Assembly: GCF_037976825.1 (NCBI RefSeq) | Contig: NZ_CP150269.1 | Span: forward strand, 1,779,501-1,843,500 | Direction: 5' to 3' | DNA length: 64,000 bases | From: Paenibacillus sp. FSL K6-1330 | Lineage (GTDB): Bacteria; Bacillota; Bacilli; Paenibacillales; Paenibacillaceae | In this document: positions 18,631-27,347 of the stretch, in pieces | Numbering within the stretch: position 1 is the first letter of the stretch | Layout of the letters: every line of letters begins with the position of its first letter | Notes under the pieces: model-generated | Told to the model about the DNA's origin: nothing | The model's database searches: none | What the model saw: only the letters and a program-made list of their open reading frames with translations | Position numbers and translations under genes: made by a program

Positions 18631-18936
18631 TTACCGCTTATTGCGCTGTCTCTGTACTCCCCTCGAACCGGGACCGCCAGGTCCGTGCCCGTGTCCAGGA
18701 CCACCAGGACCCCCGGGATACCACGAACCCGGACCGTGTCCCGGTCTGCCAGGGTGCCACGGGCCATGCCCGTGTCCAGGAAATCCGTGGCCACCGGGGT
18801 ATCCCGGATAAAACGGAGGGTACGGATAGAACGGGTAGTAAGGTGGAGGATAGTAAGGATAAGGATAGAATGGGTATCCGGGATAGAGACCCGGAATACC
18901 AAGGCCTCTTTTAGGATGTTGTCTCAAGCCATGCAC
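18631..18936 (-). CDS. Tyr/Pro/Gly/His-rich low-complexity protein, coat-like
   Basis: A 101-residue protein made almost wholly of Tyr-Pro repeats (PYPYYPPPYYPFYPYPPFYP, about residues 24-43) and then Gly-Pro-His repeats (GHGHGPWHPGRPGHGPG). Such proteins are typical of spore coat or other cross-linked surface layers, where Tyr-rich chains can be joined oxidatively. AGAGG lies just upstream of the ATG, and a CATAGGATG element sits 24 nt before the start, like the sporulation-type elements in the glycan cluster. Because the DNA is repetitive, open frames exist on both strands. The minus frame is preferred for its start signals and amino-acid use. Confidence 0.6.
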   Translation of the reverse strand: MHGLRQHPKRGLGIPGLYPGYPFYPYPYYPPPYYPFYPYPPFYPGYPGGHGFPGHGHGPWHPGRPGHGPGSWYPGGPGGPGHGHGPGGPGSRGVQRQRNKR

Positions 18937-18960
18937 CTCTTTCCATCTGATAGGTTATCT

Positions 18961-18969
18961 CATCCTATG
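18961..18969 (-). promoter_or_regulatory. CATAGGATG, sporulation-type -10 candidate
   Basis: CATAGGATG on the minus strand, 24 nt before the Tyr/Pro-rich coat-like gene. It fits the CATAnnnT part of mother-cell sigma promoters, but no AC is present 16 nt upstream. Confidence 0.35.
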
Positions 18970-19089
18970 TAGAAGCGGAGAAGAAGGGCACATATCCTGT
19001 CAAAAATAGGCGGACGGCCATAGTTGGTTATGAATAACAGCGCTGTGCAGCCTGGTAGAACGATTCAGATATAAAACCTAGCACATAAA

Positions 19090-19136
19090 AAGGTGCAAAT
19101 GACCTCTCCGCTAAGGGGAGGGATCAAATGCACCTT
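19090..19136 (-). terminator. Terminator of the GNAT gene
   Basis: A long interrupted stem (AAGGTGCA...TGCACCTT outside, CTCTCC/GGGGAG inside). On the minus strand it is followed by TTTT, just downstream of the acetyltransferase stop. Confidence 0.75.
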
Positions 19137-19152
19137 CAGTGTCCACCTAAAG

Positions 19153-20262
19153 TCAAATATACTGAAGACCTGCTGTGTACGGGAGAGGAATAGGATCAAA
19201 GGTTACGCTTCCGTTTGCCCGATAAGATGATTCCGGATCAAACAGGAGCGAGAGCAACCCCTCATCATCCAGTTCCAATACTTCATTGTTCAGGGTTATA
19301 CGGTAAGGACCATGTTCGCCATCTGCCTGAATCAGCCCCTCAGGCAGCAAAGGAGCCAACTGGCGAAGCAGTTCTGGGCCGCTAACCAAATAAACGGTCC
19401 CCTCATTCTGAATATATTCAGGCATGACGCCGGTAGATTGGATTAATGCTGCCAGCTCTTTATCCTGCCAAGGCAGCGGAACCGTTAGCTCTGAAAGGTT
19501 GAAGGACGAGATTGCCTCGGCTATGACCAGTGCCGCCGCTTCAGGGCTTCCCCCCCATTCTACAAGGGTAGACTCTCTCGAAGGAGTCATCACAACTCCG
19601 GGTACCGCGATGATGGCAAATGCGGTCAGCACGCCGTCTTCTTCGGCGACAAGCACCTGCTGCTCAAGGCGGATCACGTTGGAGTAGGCGCTTGCATCTA
19701 GCAGCTTGTTAAGCTCCGAAGCCGTGGTGACATAACCGGCTTCCCGCTGCTCCATTAGCCTTTGAAGGTGGAATAGATCCCGCGGCTGCATCCCCCGAAT
19801 GCGCACTTGTTTTCCCGTCACCGTCCGCAAGGGCTCGATGGCGCCCTGGTCAAGTTGGAACCGGAATGCACGGCCGAACAAACGGCTGCCTGCCCGGGTG
19901 TACAGGGATCTGCCGCCGGAAATGAGGATTAAGGATGCCCCGGAAGCTTCCCCATGACGGATACACTGTTCCAGGAGACTGCCTGCGAGTCGCTGACCCC
20001 GGTAATCCGGATCCGTACAGACGGAGCCGATGGAATAGACATTTAACCTTGCACCGCGAGTTTGAATGGTAAATGGTACGAATCCCATGAATGAGACGAG
20101 TTTGTCTTGATCCCAGGCGCCGTAGGAATGGCTGATTCCCGGTGAGAATATTGGAGGAAAGGATACCCCCATAGAAGGCTGTTCCGGCTGCTTCAGAAAA
20201 ATACGGTTGGACAGCTCAACAGCTTGATGCAGTTGATCGCTTTTCATAATAGAAATGTTCAC
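19153..20262 (-). CDS. GNAT family N-acetyltransferase, two-domain
   Basis: A 369-residue protein starting at GTG 20262, with GGAGG 10 nt upstream. The frame is open further upstream to 20466, but that would overlap the antiporter gene and lacks a ribosome site. The first 150 residues are a GNAT domain: YSIGSVCTDPDYRGQRLAGSLL carries the acetyl-CoA binding loop. A second, degenerate GNAT-like or sterol-carrier-like region follows, as in Eis-type proteins. It should transfer an acetyl group to an amine. Substrate is unknown. Confidence 0.82.
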   Translation of the reverse strand: MNISIMKSDQLHQAVELSNRIFLKQPEQPSMGVSFPPIFSPGISHSYGAWDQDKLVSFMGFVPFTIQTRGARLNVYSIGSVCTDPDYRGQRLAGSLLEQCIRHGEASGASLILISGGRSLYTRAGSRLFGRAFRFQLDQGAIEPLRTVTGKQVRIRGMQPRDLFHLQRLMEQREAGYVTTASELNKLLDASAYSNVIRLEQQVLVAEEDGVLTAFAIIAVPGVVMTPSRESTLVEWGGSPEAAALVIAEAISSFNLSELTVPLPWQDKELAALIQSTGVMPEYIQNEGTVYLVSGPELLRQLAPLLPEGLIQADGEHGPYRITLNNEVLELDDEGLLSLLFDPESSYRANGSVTFDPIPLPYTAGLQYI

Positions 20263-20459
20263 TCGATTTACGCCTCCCCTATGTATGTCGCTTGTTACCA
20301 GTATAAAGTCATTGGGTGTGGAATTTCCAGTAAACGTTTGCAACTTCTTTGTTTGTCCGGCTTCGTTGTACTCCGTTCTTGAAGAAGCACTTGTTGTGTG
20401 CGAGGAAGGGTTAGTTTTCGGGTAATATAACTTACGAATCTGACACCGGAGGGATGAGC

Positions 20460-21902
20460 TTGCCAAGTTTTGTTGATTCCATGATTTTATTATGCGGCGC
20501 TTTGCTTCTGACAGGCGTACTCACCACCAAGTTTTCTTCTCGCTTCGGCATGCCCGCCCTGGTACTGTTTATCGCCATCGGGATGATTCTCAGCCGCTTC
20601 ATTTATTACGATAATGCGGAGCTCACCCAGCTGGTCGGGATATTTGCGCTGATTGTTATATTGTTTCAAGGCGGGATGCAGACCGATTTCAAAGAAATCA
20701 AGCCGGTTTTGGGGACGGCCATTTCACTTGCCACGATTGGTGTCTTGTTGACAACGGTTGTCGTCGGAATCTGCGCCGCATTCATTCTGGATATTTCGTT
20801 ACAAGAGGGGCTGTTAATTGGTGCGATTGTTGGTTCGACGGACGCGGCAGCCGTTTTCTCGGTTCTCGGCGGAACGAATCTGAAGAAACGGATTCGAATG
20901 ACGCTGGAGGCTGAATCCGGAAGCAATGATCCGATGGCTGTGTTTCTAACCGTGTCCTTAATCGAATGGATCGAACACCCGAAATTACATTTGATCGGTC
21001 TTATTTTTTCCTTCGTGAAGGAGATGGGATTGGGCCTGGTTGTCGGTGTTCTTATTGGAATGCTGGCTGTATATGTGATCAATCGCATCAATTTCGATTC
21101 CTCGGGTTTATATCCCGTGACGGCATTGGGATTCGCCGTACTGACTTATGCCGCTGCCGCATGGCTTGGTGCCAGCGGTTTGCTGGCCGTATACGTTATG
21201 GCTTTGCTGCTCGGCAACACCGAGCTGACGTACCGCAAGACAATTCAAGCATTTAACCAAGGTTTTGCATGGATGATGCAGATCGTCATGTTTGTGCTGC
21301 TCGGGCTCCTTGTTTTCCCGAACGAGCTGTCGGAGGTCGTATGGCAAGGACTGTTATTGTCTTTGATTCTCATATTAATTGCCAGGCCGATCGGCGTGTT
21401 CAGCAGCCTGTTGTTCACCAAATTTGCCATGCGGGAGAAAATATTAATTTCATGGGCGGGCCTTCGCGGGGCCGTTCCGATCGTCCTGGCTACATATCCC
21501 GTTCTGGCGGGCATCAGGCATGGAGAATTGTTTTTTAATGTCGTGTTCTTTGTTGTGTTGACCTCAGCGGTGATCCAAGGCACTACGATCTCTCCGCTTA
21601 CGCAAAAGCTTTCGCTGGTGGAGAAGGATAAAGCCAAAGCACCGACTTTATTAGAGTTAATGGCTCTTGGACAAGCGGATTCCGAGATCAACCATGTTCT
21701 GGTGGATGGAGATTTGCCCATTGTCGGCAAAGAGATTCAGCAACTGAATCTGCCAGATGATATCCTCTTTACGGCTATTATTCGGGAGAAGCGTATCATT
21801 ACGCCTAAGGGGAGTACGGTCATTGAGGCAGGGGACACTTTATATGTGATGAATCCAAAGCAAAAGCGGAAGGAAATGAAAACGATCCTGGGCTTGTCCT
21901 AG
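20460..21902 (+). CDS. K+/H+ (or Na+/H+) antiporter, CPA1 type with RCK_C domain
   Basis: A 480-residue cation-proton antiporter. It has about twelve membrane segments, the ion-site segment GSTDAAAVFSVLGG and ESGSNDPMAVF, then a cytosolic regulatory TrkA_C/RCK_C domain (from about residue 395, VDGDLPIVGKEIQQLNLP). This layout is that of CvrA/NhaP2-type K+/H+ antiporters, some of which respond to c-di-AMP. TTG 20460 is taken as start because GGAGGG lies 6 nt before it and touches the ATG at 20454. It is divergent from the GNAT gene. Confidence 0.9.
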   Translation: MPSFVDSMILLCGALLLTGVLTTKFSSRFGMPALVLFIAIGMILSRFIYYDNAELTQLVGIFALIVILFQGGMQTDFKEIKPVLGTAISLATIGVLLTTVVVGICAAFILDISLQEGLLIGAIVGSTDAAAVFSVLGGTNLKKRIRMTLEAESGSNDPMAVFLTVSLIEWIEHPKLHLIGLIFSFVKEMGLGLVVGVLIGMLAVYVINRINFDSSGLYPVTALGFAVLTYAAAAWLGASGLLAVYVMALLLGNTELTYRKTIQAFNQGFAWMMQIVMFVLLGLLVFPNELSEVVWQGLLLSLILILIARPIGVFSSLLFTKFAMREKILISWAGLRGAVPIVLATYPVLAGIRHGELFFNVVFFVVLTSAVIQGTTISPLTQKLSLVEKDKAKAPTLLELMALGQADSEINHVLVDGDLPIVGKEIQQLNLPDDILFTAIIREKRIITPKGSTVIEAGDTLYVMNPKQKRKEMKTILGLS

Positions 21903-22025
21903 GGTTCTTCACGGCAGAGAGATATGATGCCTGTCATTGCAGTTGATCTTAAAAATAAACTAGGATAGGTATAAATAGGAGGTAATTTCTTCATCCTATC
22001 TTCATCTGATGAGTTTCGATTTCCT

Positions 22026-22054
22026 TTGCAAAAGAGACAAGAATCTGTTATGAT
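22026..22054 (+). promoter_or_regulatory. Promoter of dps
   Basis: TTGCAA and TATGAT separated by 17 bp, 54 bp before the dps start. It fits a housekeeping SigA promoter. Confidence 0.6.
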
Positions 22055-22066
22055 TAATACAAGGAT

Positions 22067-22081
22067 TTAGAATAAGTCTAA
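22067..22081 (+). promoter_or_regulatory. PerR/Fur-type operator candidate upstream of dps
   Basis: TTAGAATAAGTCTAA is a near-palindrome matching 11 of 14 defined positions of the PerR consensus TTATAATnATTATAA. It lies just past the -10, over the likely transcription start, where a repressor would block dps. Dps-type genes are known PerR targets in Bacillus. Confidence 0.6.
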
Positions 22082-22107
22082 ATGCAATATTAAAGGAGAC
22101 GATATAA

Positions 22108-22581
22108 ATGAGTAACTTAACCCAACAAGCACAAGGAACAACAACCAATGAACTTCTACAAATTTTGAACACGCAGGTAGCCAACTGGAGTTTGCTTGGT
22201 GTGAAGCTTCACCACTATCACTGGTATGTACAAGGTCATCAGTTCTACGTGCTGCACGAGAAATTCGAGGAACTGTACAATACAGCAGCGAGTTATGTGG
22301 ATGAACTGGCAGAGCGGATGCTGGCCATTGGCGGTAAACCGGCAGCCAGCATGGCGGAATATTTGAAGCTGTCCACGCTGCAGGAGGTTTCCGATGAGAA
22401 TACGGCTGAACAGATGGTCGGACAGCTGGTTTCGGATTTCGAGCAGCTTGCCAACGAACTGAAGGCGGGCATCGAAGCCGCGGATCAAGAAGGGGACGAC
22501 GCTACATCCGATCTGTTGACTGGCATGGTCAGCAATGTACAGAAGCATTCCTGGATGCTGAATGCCTTCTTGGGAAAATAA
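22108..22581 (+). CDS. dps: Dps family DNA-protecting ferritin-like protein
   Basis: A 157-residue four-helix protein that forms a dodecamer, oxidises ferrous iron with peroxide and shields DNA. The ferroxidase region is visible: LHHYHWYVQGHQFYVLHEKF supplies the His, and ELYNTAASYVDELAERMLAIGG the Asp and Glu residues. Length is typical. It starts after AAAGGAG and has its own promoter with a PerR-like box, so peroxide control is likely. A terminator follows. Confidence 0.93.
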   Translation: MSNLTQQAQGTTTNELLQILNTQVANWSLLGVKLHHYHWYVQGHQFYVLHEKFEELYNTAASYVDELAERMLAIGGKPAASMAEYLKLSTLQEVSDENTAEQMVGQLVSDFEQLANELKAGIEAADQEGDDATSDLLTGMVSNVQKHSWMLNAFLGK

Positions 22582-22634
22582 ATCTCACATCTGTATGCTT
22601 GCCGTCTCATGACAGATTGTGGAAATAAAAGAGA

Positions 22635-22661
22635 GAGATCGACCTCATGGGGGTTGATCTC
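22635..22661 (+). terminator. Terminator of dps
   Basis: Stem GAGATCGACC / GGTTGATCTC with one G-T pair, then a run of six T. Confidence 0.88.
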
Positions 22662-22781
22662 TTTTTTATTAACCTTATGAGTGATGTTATAAGATAAAAT
22701 TTGAAAATTATTGCGTCTTTCTTCCATGCCCTGCGTATACAGTTTATAGTTATTTTTTAATTGCGGATAGGAGTAATGAGG

Positions 22782-23684
22782 ATGACCGAGATGGAATCAC
22801 GACAACAACTGGAGTCACAGCTTCAAGAGATTTTGAAATGGGAGAAAGAGCAGAAGGACGTCATGTTCTGGGAGAAGCTCGGAAGAATTCCTTTTATGCT
22901 GCTGGATCGCCTCACGCCCAAGGCTGTACAAGAGAAAATCGGAAGTGCCTTGAATGAGGTAGGCGGATTTATTCAGAGCGGCGGGAAACATCTGGTTCGC
23001 GAGAAGTCGGTTATGAAGGTTCTGGCGCAAACAGCGGGATTGGACGGTCCAAACCCGGTTTCCGGCCCTTCCGTCAAGTCCGCTCAGGAGGAATACATGG
23101 AAGATGAGAATGGAGAGGAGGAGGCTGCTTCCGGGCTTACCTTGGCATTTGCCGCGAAGCTACCGCTCCAAGTCATGGATAGCGCAGCGGATACGCTAAC
23201 CGTAAAACGCGTCAAATTCGCCGCAGCGCAAGGAGCAGCAACGGGAATCGGGGGCATATTTACGATTGCGGCCGATCTGCCGATGGTGCTCGGTCAATCG
23301 CTTAAAGTGCTGCAGGAGATGGCGCTTTGTTACGGGTATGATCCGAACGATCCCCGGGAGCGGGTGTTTATCGTGAAGTGCTTGCAGTTTGCATCCGCCG
23401 ATATCGTGGGGAAAAAAGCGGTGCTTGAGGAGCTCGCCAGTTTTGATGATGAACAAGTGACGGAGCAGGTATTCTCACAGCTGCAGGGCTGGCGTGAAGT
23501 CGTTCAGTCGTATACCGATAACTTCGGGATGAAGAAGTTGTTTCAGCTGATTCCGATTGCTGGGATTGTATTCGGTTCAATCAGCAACAAGGGGACGATT
23601 AGCGATGTGGCTGAGGCAGGGAAAATGCTCTACAAGAAGCGTCGTCTGAATTACCGGCTTAGGAATATGGAATACCCTATGTAA
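22782..23684 (+). CDS. EcsC family protein
   Basis: A 300-residue member of the EcsC family, named for a gene in the Bacillus ecs transporter operon, whose biochemical role is not settled. The frame opens upstream, but ATG 22782 is preferred because AGGAG lies 8 nt before it. Family-typical stretches are the Gly/Ala-rich ATGIGGIFTIAADLPMVLGQSL segment shortened here as GGIFTIAADLPM, and the GYDPNDPRERVF segment. It is probably membrane-associated. It is a single gene ending at a strong terminator. Confidence 0.85.
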   Translation: MTEMESRQQLESQLQEILKWEKEQKDVMFWEKLGRIPFMLLDRLTPKAVQEKIGSALNEVGGFIQSGGKHLVREKSVMKVLAQTAGLDGPNPVSGPSVKSAQEEYMEDENGEEEAASGLTLAFAAKLPLQVMDSAADTLTVKRVKFAAAQGAATGIGGIFTIAADLPMVLGQSLKVLQEMALCYGYDPNDPRERVFIVKCLQFASADIVGKKAVLEELASFDDEQVTEQVFSQLQGWREVVQSYTDNFGMKKLFQLIPIAGIVFGSISNKGTISDVAEAGKMLYKKRRLNYRLRNMEYPM

Positions 23685-23707
23685 TCGTTTATTCCTCTTG
23701 TTGAAAT

Positions 23708-23748
23708 GATAAAAAGGGTTATCCGCCATGCGGGCAACCCTTTTTATC
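23708..23748. terminator. Bidirectional terminator between EcsC gene and queF
   Basis: Stem GATAAAAAGGGTT / AACCCTTTTTATC with an inner CCGC/GCGG hairpin. It is T-rich on both sides and lies between convergent genes. Confidence 0.88.
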
Positions 23749-23793
23749 ATCATTACGGTAATTAGAACTGACGTATTTCACGCAAAAGGCTTC

Positions 23794-24291
23794 CTATCGG
23801 TTGTCCACCTTTTCCGGATACAGGTCATGGTTCATCAGACGGTTCGCGGCGATCTCCTCGTATTTGGTTCCAGGACGACCGTAATTGCAGTACGGATCGA
23901 TGGAAATGCCGCCCCGCGGGGTAAATTTGCCCCATACCTCGATATATCTCGGATCCATCAGTTTGATGAGGTCATTCATGATGATATTGACGCAGTCCTC
24001 ATGAAAATCCCCATGATTACGGAAGCTGAACAGGTACAGCTTCAAGGATTTGCTCTCCACCATCTTAATATCCGGAATATAGCTGATGTAGATGGTCGCA
24101 AAGTCCGGCTGGCCTGTAATCGGACACAAGCTTGTAAATTCGGGACAGTTGAATTTGACGAAGTAATCCCGGTAGGGATGCTTGTTGTCAAAGCTCTCCA
24201 GAATGCCGGGATCATATTCAAACGTGTATTTCGTGCCTTGGTTGCCAAGCAGGGTGACGTCTTCCATTTCTTCTTTTTGTCTTCCAGCCAT
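23794..24291 (-). CDS. queF: NADPH-dependent 7-cyano-7-deazaguanine reductase QueF
   Basis: A 165-residue type I QueF, which reduces preQ0 to preQ1 in the queuosine pathway. The catalytic Cys lies in [14 protein letters not shown], and [21 protein letters not shown] is the NADPH and substrate segment, shortened here as [16 protein letters not shown]. It is the last gene of queC-queD-queE-queF, 69 bp after queE, and falls under the preQ1 riboswitch at the head of the operon. Confidence 0.96.
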   Translation of the reverse strand: MAGRQKEEMEDVTLLGNQGTKYTFEYDPGILESFDNKHPYRDYFVKFNCPEFTSLCPITGQPDFATIYISYIPDIKMVESKSLKLYLFSFRNHGDFHEDCVNIIMNDLIKLMDPRYIEVWGKFTPRGGISIDPYCNYGRPGTKYEEIAANRLMNHDLYPEKVDNR

Positions 24292-24360
24292 ATAGTGTAG
24301 CTCCTTTATAAATATATTAATAAATGCTCAATCAGGTGTAGCGTATTTTTAGGACAACCG

Positions 24361-25152
24361 TCACACTCCGCGTTTATTGCCCCAGACCAGCGTGTGCAAT
24401 TGCGGCAAGACACGCACATCGTTCAACCGATCGGATCGCATGACGGCATCGACAAGCAACTCGTACCGATCCAGCAAATGGGAGACCAGCGAAGTGGTAT
24501 CACCCGTACCTACATCGGGATTACCGGTCTGCAAGTAAAACGGCACATTCGGGTATCGTTCATGGACTGTTTCCGCATAGCTCAAGTCCTTATCGTCAAA
24601 CACGACAACCTTAAGGCTGAAGGATCTGCCGGGTGCCCGAGCGGACAGCCGGGAGACGATATCATCGAGCTTGCCCCAGTCCGTATCCATACCTGAGCTT
24701 GGTGGCTTGGGGGAGATGGTGACTTCATCGATATCATTCAGCCAATCCTGCCAGCGTGAACCTTGGGTCTCCACGGCAACGGTAATTCCGTGTCGGTGCA
24801 GCTCATCCACCAGCGTGCCGAGCTGGGAGAGAAGAGCGGGATTGCCGCCGGACAGGGTAACATGATCGAAGCGTTCTCCGCCCAGCCGGTACAGTTCTTG
24901 CCAAATCTCATCTGCACTCATGCGCGAAATGGTGTCCTTGGCGGACCCGTCCCACGTAAATGCGGAATCGCACCAGGAGCAGCGATAGTCGCAGCCCGCC
25001 GTACGAACGAACATCGTCTTGCGGCCAACGACCATGCCTTCACCTTGAACGGTAGGACCAAAAATCTCCATCACGGGAATCGGACGGTCCACCGCGATGA
25101 CAGGGGAGGAGGCACTTGAATCGTTCTCATGCTTTACATGCACATTATTCAT
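24361..25152 (-). CDS. queE: 7-carboxy-7-deazaguanine synthase QueE (radical SAM)
   Basis: A 263-residue radical SAM enzyme that turns 6-carboxytetrahydropterin into 7-carboxy-7-deazaguanine. The iron-sulfur cluster motif is GCDYRCSWCDSAF (CxxxCxxC), preceded by the family signature EIFGPTVQGEGMVVG. The start overlaps the end of queD by 8 bp, a sign of translational coupling. It carries about 25 extra residues at the N-terminus compared with the core fold. Confidence 0.96.
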   Translation of the reverse strand: MNNVHVKHENDSSASSPVIAVDRPIPVMEIFGPTVQGEGMVVGRKTMFVRTAGCDYRCSWCDSAFTWDGSAKDTISRMSADEIWQELYRLGGERFDHVTLSGGNPALLSQLGTLVDELHRHGITVAVETQGSRWQDWLNDIDEVTISPKPPSSGMDTDWGKLDDIVSRLSARAPGRSFSLKVVVFDDKDLSYAETVHERYPNVPFYLQTGNPDVGTGDTTSLVSHLLDRYELLVDAVMRSDRLNDVRVLPQLHTLVWGNKRGV

Positions 25153-25636
25153 CGATCATCCACTCCCGTCTGACCTCAGCGTAGCTGGTCGGCGTCTCGA
25201 ACAGGCGAACGAATTCGGTTCGTGTGCCTTGTCGCTCGTGCGACTCTTTGCTGCGGAGGGCTTCCTCCATTTTTTCAAACAGCCAGACCACCATGTTTTC
25301 CGCTGTTGTGTTCATTGGCGGCAGGGTCTCGTTTAAGTAACGGTGATCCAGATAAGGTTCGATTTCCGTTTTCCAGCAATCTTTAATGTCGCCAAAATCC
25401 ACGGTAATGCCGATTTCATTGGGAATACCGCTGATACCAAAGACCACTTTGTACGTGTGGCCGTGGAGGTTCTTGCATTTTCCCTCATAGCAATGCAGAT
25501 GATGGGCAGCATCAAAGGTAAACTCTTTGGAGACAAGTACCCGTTTCCGGTGGTAACGCAGGCTTCCGGCATCGATGTCTTCGCCAAGCTTCTGCAGTTG
25601 CTCTACAATGCGGAAAGCACCGGGCTCGCGGCTCAT
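25145..25636 (-). CDS. queD: 6-carboxytetrahydropterin synthase QueD
   Basis: A 163-residue QueD, which converts dihydroneopterin triphosphate to 6-carboxytetrahydropterin. Zinc ligands are visible in [20 protein letters not shown], with the catalytic Cys between them, and [11 protein letters not shown] and [10 protein letters not shown] are family segments. It overlaps queC by 4 bp and queE by 8 bp. The N-terminal extension of about 30 residues is longer than in E. coli QueD. Confidence 0.95.
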   Translation of the reverse strand: MSREPGAFRIVEQLQKLGEDIDAGSLRYHRKRVLVSKEFTFDAAHHLHCYEGKCKNLHGHTYKVVFGISGIPNEIGITVDFGDIKDCWKTEIEPYLDHRYLNETLPPMNTTAENMVVWLFEKMEEALRSKESHERQGTRTEFVRLFETPTSYAEVRREWMIDE

Positions 25637-26310
25637 ACCAGGCGCCCCCCTTCGGCTACACGGTTACGTCGCTGCATATAGTTGTCGAGCCCCGCTTTTC
25701 TCAGCTTGCATGCAGGACATTCCCCGCAGCCGTCTCCCTTGATGCCGTTGTAGCAGGTTAACGTATGGTCGCGAACGTATTCGAGTGCATTCATCTGGTC
25801 GGCGAGCTCCCAGGTTTCCGACTTGTCGAGCCACATGAGCGGTGTGTGAATGACAAACGGGTAATCCATGGCCAGATTCAGCGTAACGTTGAGCGATTTG
25901 ATGAAGCTGTCCCGGCAATCGGGATAACCGCTGAAATCCGTTTCGCATACGCCCGTGATCAGATGTTTTGCGCCGATGCCCTTGGCCAGTACAGCAGCAA
26001 AGCTGAGGAACAGCAGGTTTCGTCCCTCCACAAACGTAGTAGGCAAACCGTCGCCTTCGGCAATTTCGATATCGCTGCGCGTTAACGCATTCGGTGCCAG
26101 CTGATTAAGCAGGCTCATATCAAGCACTGTTTGCTTCACGCCTTGTTCCTTGGCGATTTGTGCCGCGCATTCTATTTCAAGCTTATGGCGTTGGCCATAA
26201 TCGAAGGTGACGGTTTCGACTTCGGCGAAGCGTTCCTTCGCCCAGAACAGGCAGGTGGTACTGTCTTGACCACCGCTGAAAACAACGACCGCTTTTTCAT
26301 TTTTAAGCAT
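25633..26310 (-). CDS. queC: 7-cyano-7-deazaguanine synthase QueC
   Basis: A 225-residue QueC, which makes preQ0 from 7-carboxy-7-deazaguanine, ammonia and ATP. It has the PP-loop [16 protein letters not shown] at the N-terminus and the zinc site [19 protein letters not shown] near the C-terminus. ATG 26310 is chosen over 26325 because GAGAGG lies 7 nt upstream, while the upstream ATG overlaps a GAAGG. It is the first gene of the que operon, directly behind the riboswitch. Confidence 0.96.
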   Translation of the reverse strand: MLKNEKAVVVFSGGQDSTTCLFWAKERFAEVETVTFDYGQRHKLEIECAAQIAKEQGVKQTVLDMSLLNQLAPNALTRSDIEIAEGDGLPTTFVEGRNLLFLSFAAVLAKGIGAKHLITGVCETDFSGYPDCRDSFIKSLNVTLNLAMDYPFVIHTPLMWLDKSETWELADQMNALEYVRDHTLTCYNGIKGDGCGECPACKLRKAGLDNYMQRRNRVAEGGRLV

Positions 26311-26397
26311 AAAAAAACCTCTCATCCTTCATAATTTAAGAACAGCCGGAAGGGCTGAACCTCTAGAAGAAAGAGAAGTTCATTGAACTGAATCCGT

Positions 26398-26438
26398 AAA
26401 AAAACAAGCCTTATTCTTAGGGTGTAACACCGAATAAG
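26398..26438 (-). terminator. Intrinsic terminator of the preQ1 riboswitch
   Basis: On the minus strand, CTTATTC and GAATAAG enclose a smaller GGTGT-T-ACACC hairpin, and a run of seven T follows. It lies just downstream of the aptamer and upstream of queC, as expected for transcriptional control. Confidence 0.8.
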
Positions 26439-26444
26439 ACACGA

Positions 26445-26480
26445 TAGTTTTTTATAGAGGGAGTTCACGAACCTCTCCCA
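26445..26480 (-). ncRNA. preQ1-I riboswitch aptamer
   Basis: The minus strand reads AGAGGTTCGTGAAC followed by TCCCTCTATAAAAAACTA. This matches the class I preQ1 aptamer: a 5-bp P1 stem (AGAGG/CCTCT), a short loop, and the A-rich 3' tail that forms the pseudoknot. Binding of preQ1 should favour the downstream terminator and shut off queCDEF. Confidence 0.9.
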
Positions 26481-26570
26481 CACACCGCGACAGGCGTATG
26501 GATTGTCTTCTGTTTGTCCTTGTGACCGCAGTGGGTGTTATATCCAGCATACAGTCTGATTACGCCCTCC

Positions 26571-26576
26571 ATTATA
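26571..26576 (-). promoter_or_regulatory. -10 element of the que operon promoter
   Basis: A perfect TATAAT on the minus strand, 95 nt before the riboswitch aptamer. TTATCA lies 16 nt upstream as a weak -35. The long leader between promoter and aptamer contains further complementary stretches. Confidence 0.55.
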
Positions 26577-26587
26577 ACACGGCCCGA

Positions 26588-27292
26588 TTATTTGATAAAC
26601 ACTCCGCCAAAGGGAATTGCTTCCCGCAGAAAACGCTTGATGATGCCCTCGTCATTTAATTCGTCCACGAGCCGCTGATTCTGGCGTCCTGCTTGAAACA
26701 ACACATAACCGTCACCGGTCAGCTTCCAGTGATAGTTCATATGCTGGCTGGCGAGATGATTGCCATATACGGTCAGGTCCAGCTTGGCCGCTTCGGGATA
26801 GGCGATGATGCTCCCGGCGTCCACATACAATGGCTCGGTAGGATGCAGCTTGACTTTGCATACCGGACCCTGGGTCAAAATGCCGATACTGCCGTTTCCC
26901 GAAAACTTCATCTTAATGGCGTCTCGCGTGACCAGCATGTTTTTGATCTTAAGGATTCGTGTCTGCATCGTAACATGTTTAGTATAAAAGAAAACATGCC
27001 GAAAATCATAGAGCATGTCCTGTTCGCCTTCCAACTGAATTTCATGCATATTGAAGCCTGGGGGGAGCGCAGCCGTAAATTGACTAGGCCCTGTAATATC
27101 GGCACGAATCAGTTTTTTCTTGCGGTATATGCCTTTTACGTTCATGAGACGGTCGCTGCGTCCGGAGGAGGGACCCCGATAGGCAACGATTTGCTCAGGA
27201 TGAAGGACGTGGGCTGTGTCGTCCTCAGTCAGGGAGAACGTGACCGCTTGTCCTGCTCCGCTGCCGGCTGCATCTTCCATTCGAATAATCAT
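26588..27292 (-). CDS. AIM24 family protein
   Basis: A 234-residue protein of the AIM24 family, a beta-rich jelly-roll-like fold named after a yeast mitochondrial protein and common in bacteria as uncharacterised proteins. Typical segments are SIIAYPEAAKLDLTVYGN, GILTQGPVCKVKL and GDGYVLFQAGR. No signal peptide is present. GGAGG lies 7 nt before the ATG. It stands between the que operon promoter and a coiled-coil membrane gene. Confidence 0.82.
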   Translation of the reverse strand: MIIRMEDAAGSGAGQAVTFSLTEDDTAHVLHPEQIVAYRGPSSGRSDRLMNVKGIYRKKKLIRADITGPSQFTAALPPGFNMHEIQLEGEQDMLYDFRHVFFYTKHVTMQTRILKIKNMLVTRDAIKMKFSGNGSIGILTQGPVCKVKLHPTEPLYVDAGSIIAYPEAAKLDLTVYGNHLASQHMNYHWKLTGDGYVLFQAGRQNQRLVDELNDEGIIKRFLREAIPFGGVFIK

Positions 27293-27347
27293 GGCCGCGC
27301 CTCCTTTTGCCTGGGTTGAATGGTGGGGATTTGGATCAGAGCTTGTC

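Noticed and set aside
18592..18972. Open frames on the plus strand opposite the Tyr/Pro-rich gene
   Set aside because: Repetitive DNA keeps several frames open. The plus frames are Arg/Thr-rich and lack ribosome sites, whereas the minus frame has start signals and coat-like composition.
20263..20466. Upstream extension of the GNAT protein to 437 residues
   Set aside because: It overlaps the antiporter start, has Ser/Thr-rich low-quality sequence and no ribosome site; GTG 20262 follows GGAGG.
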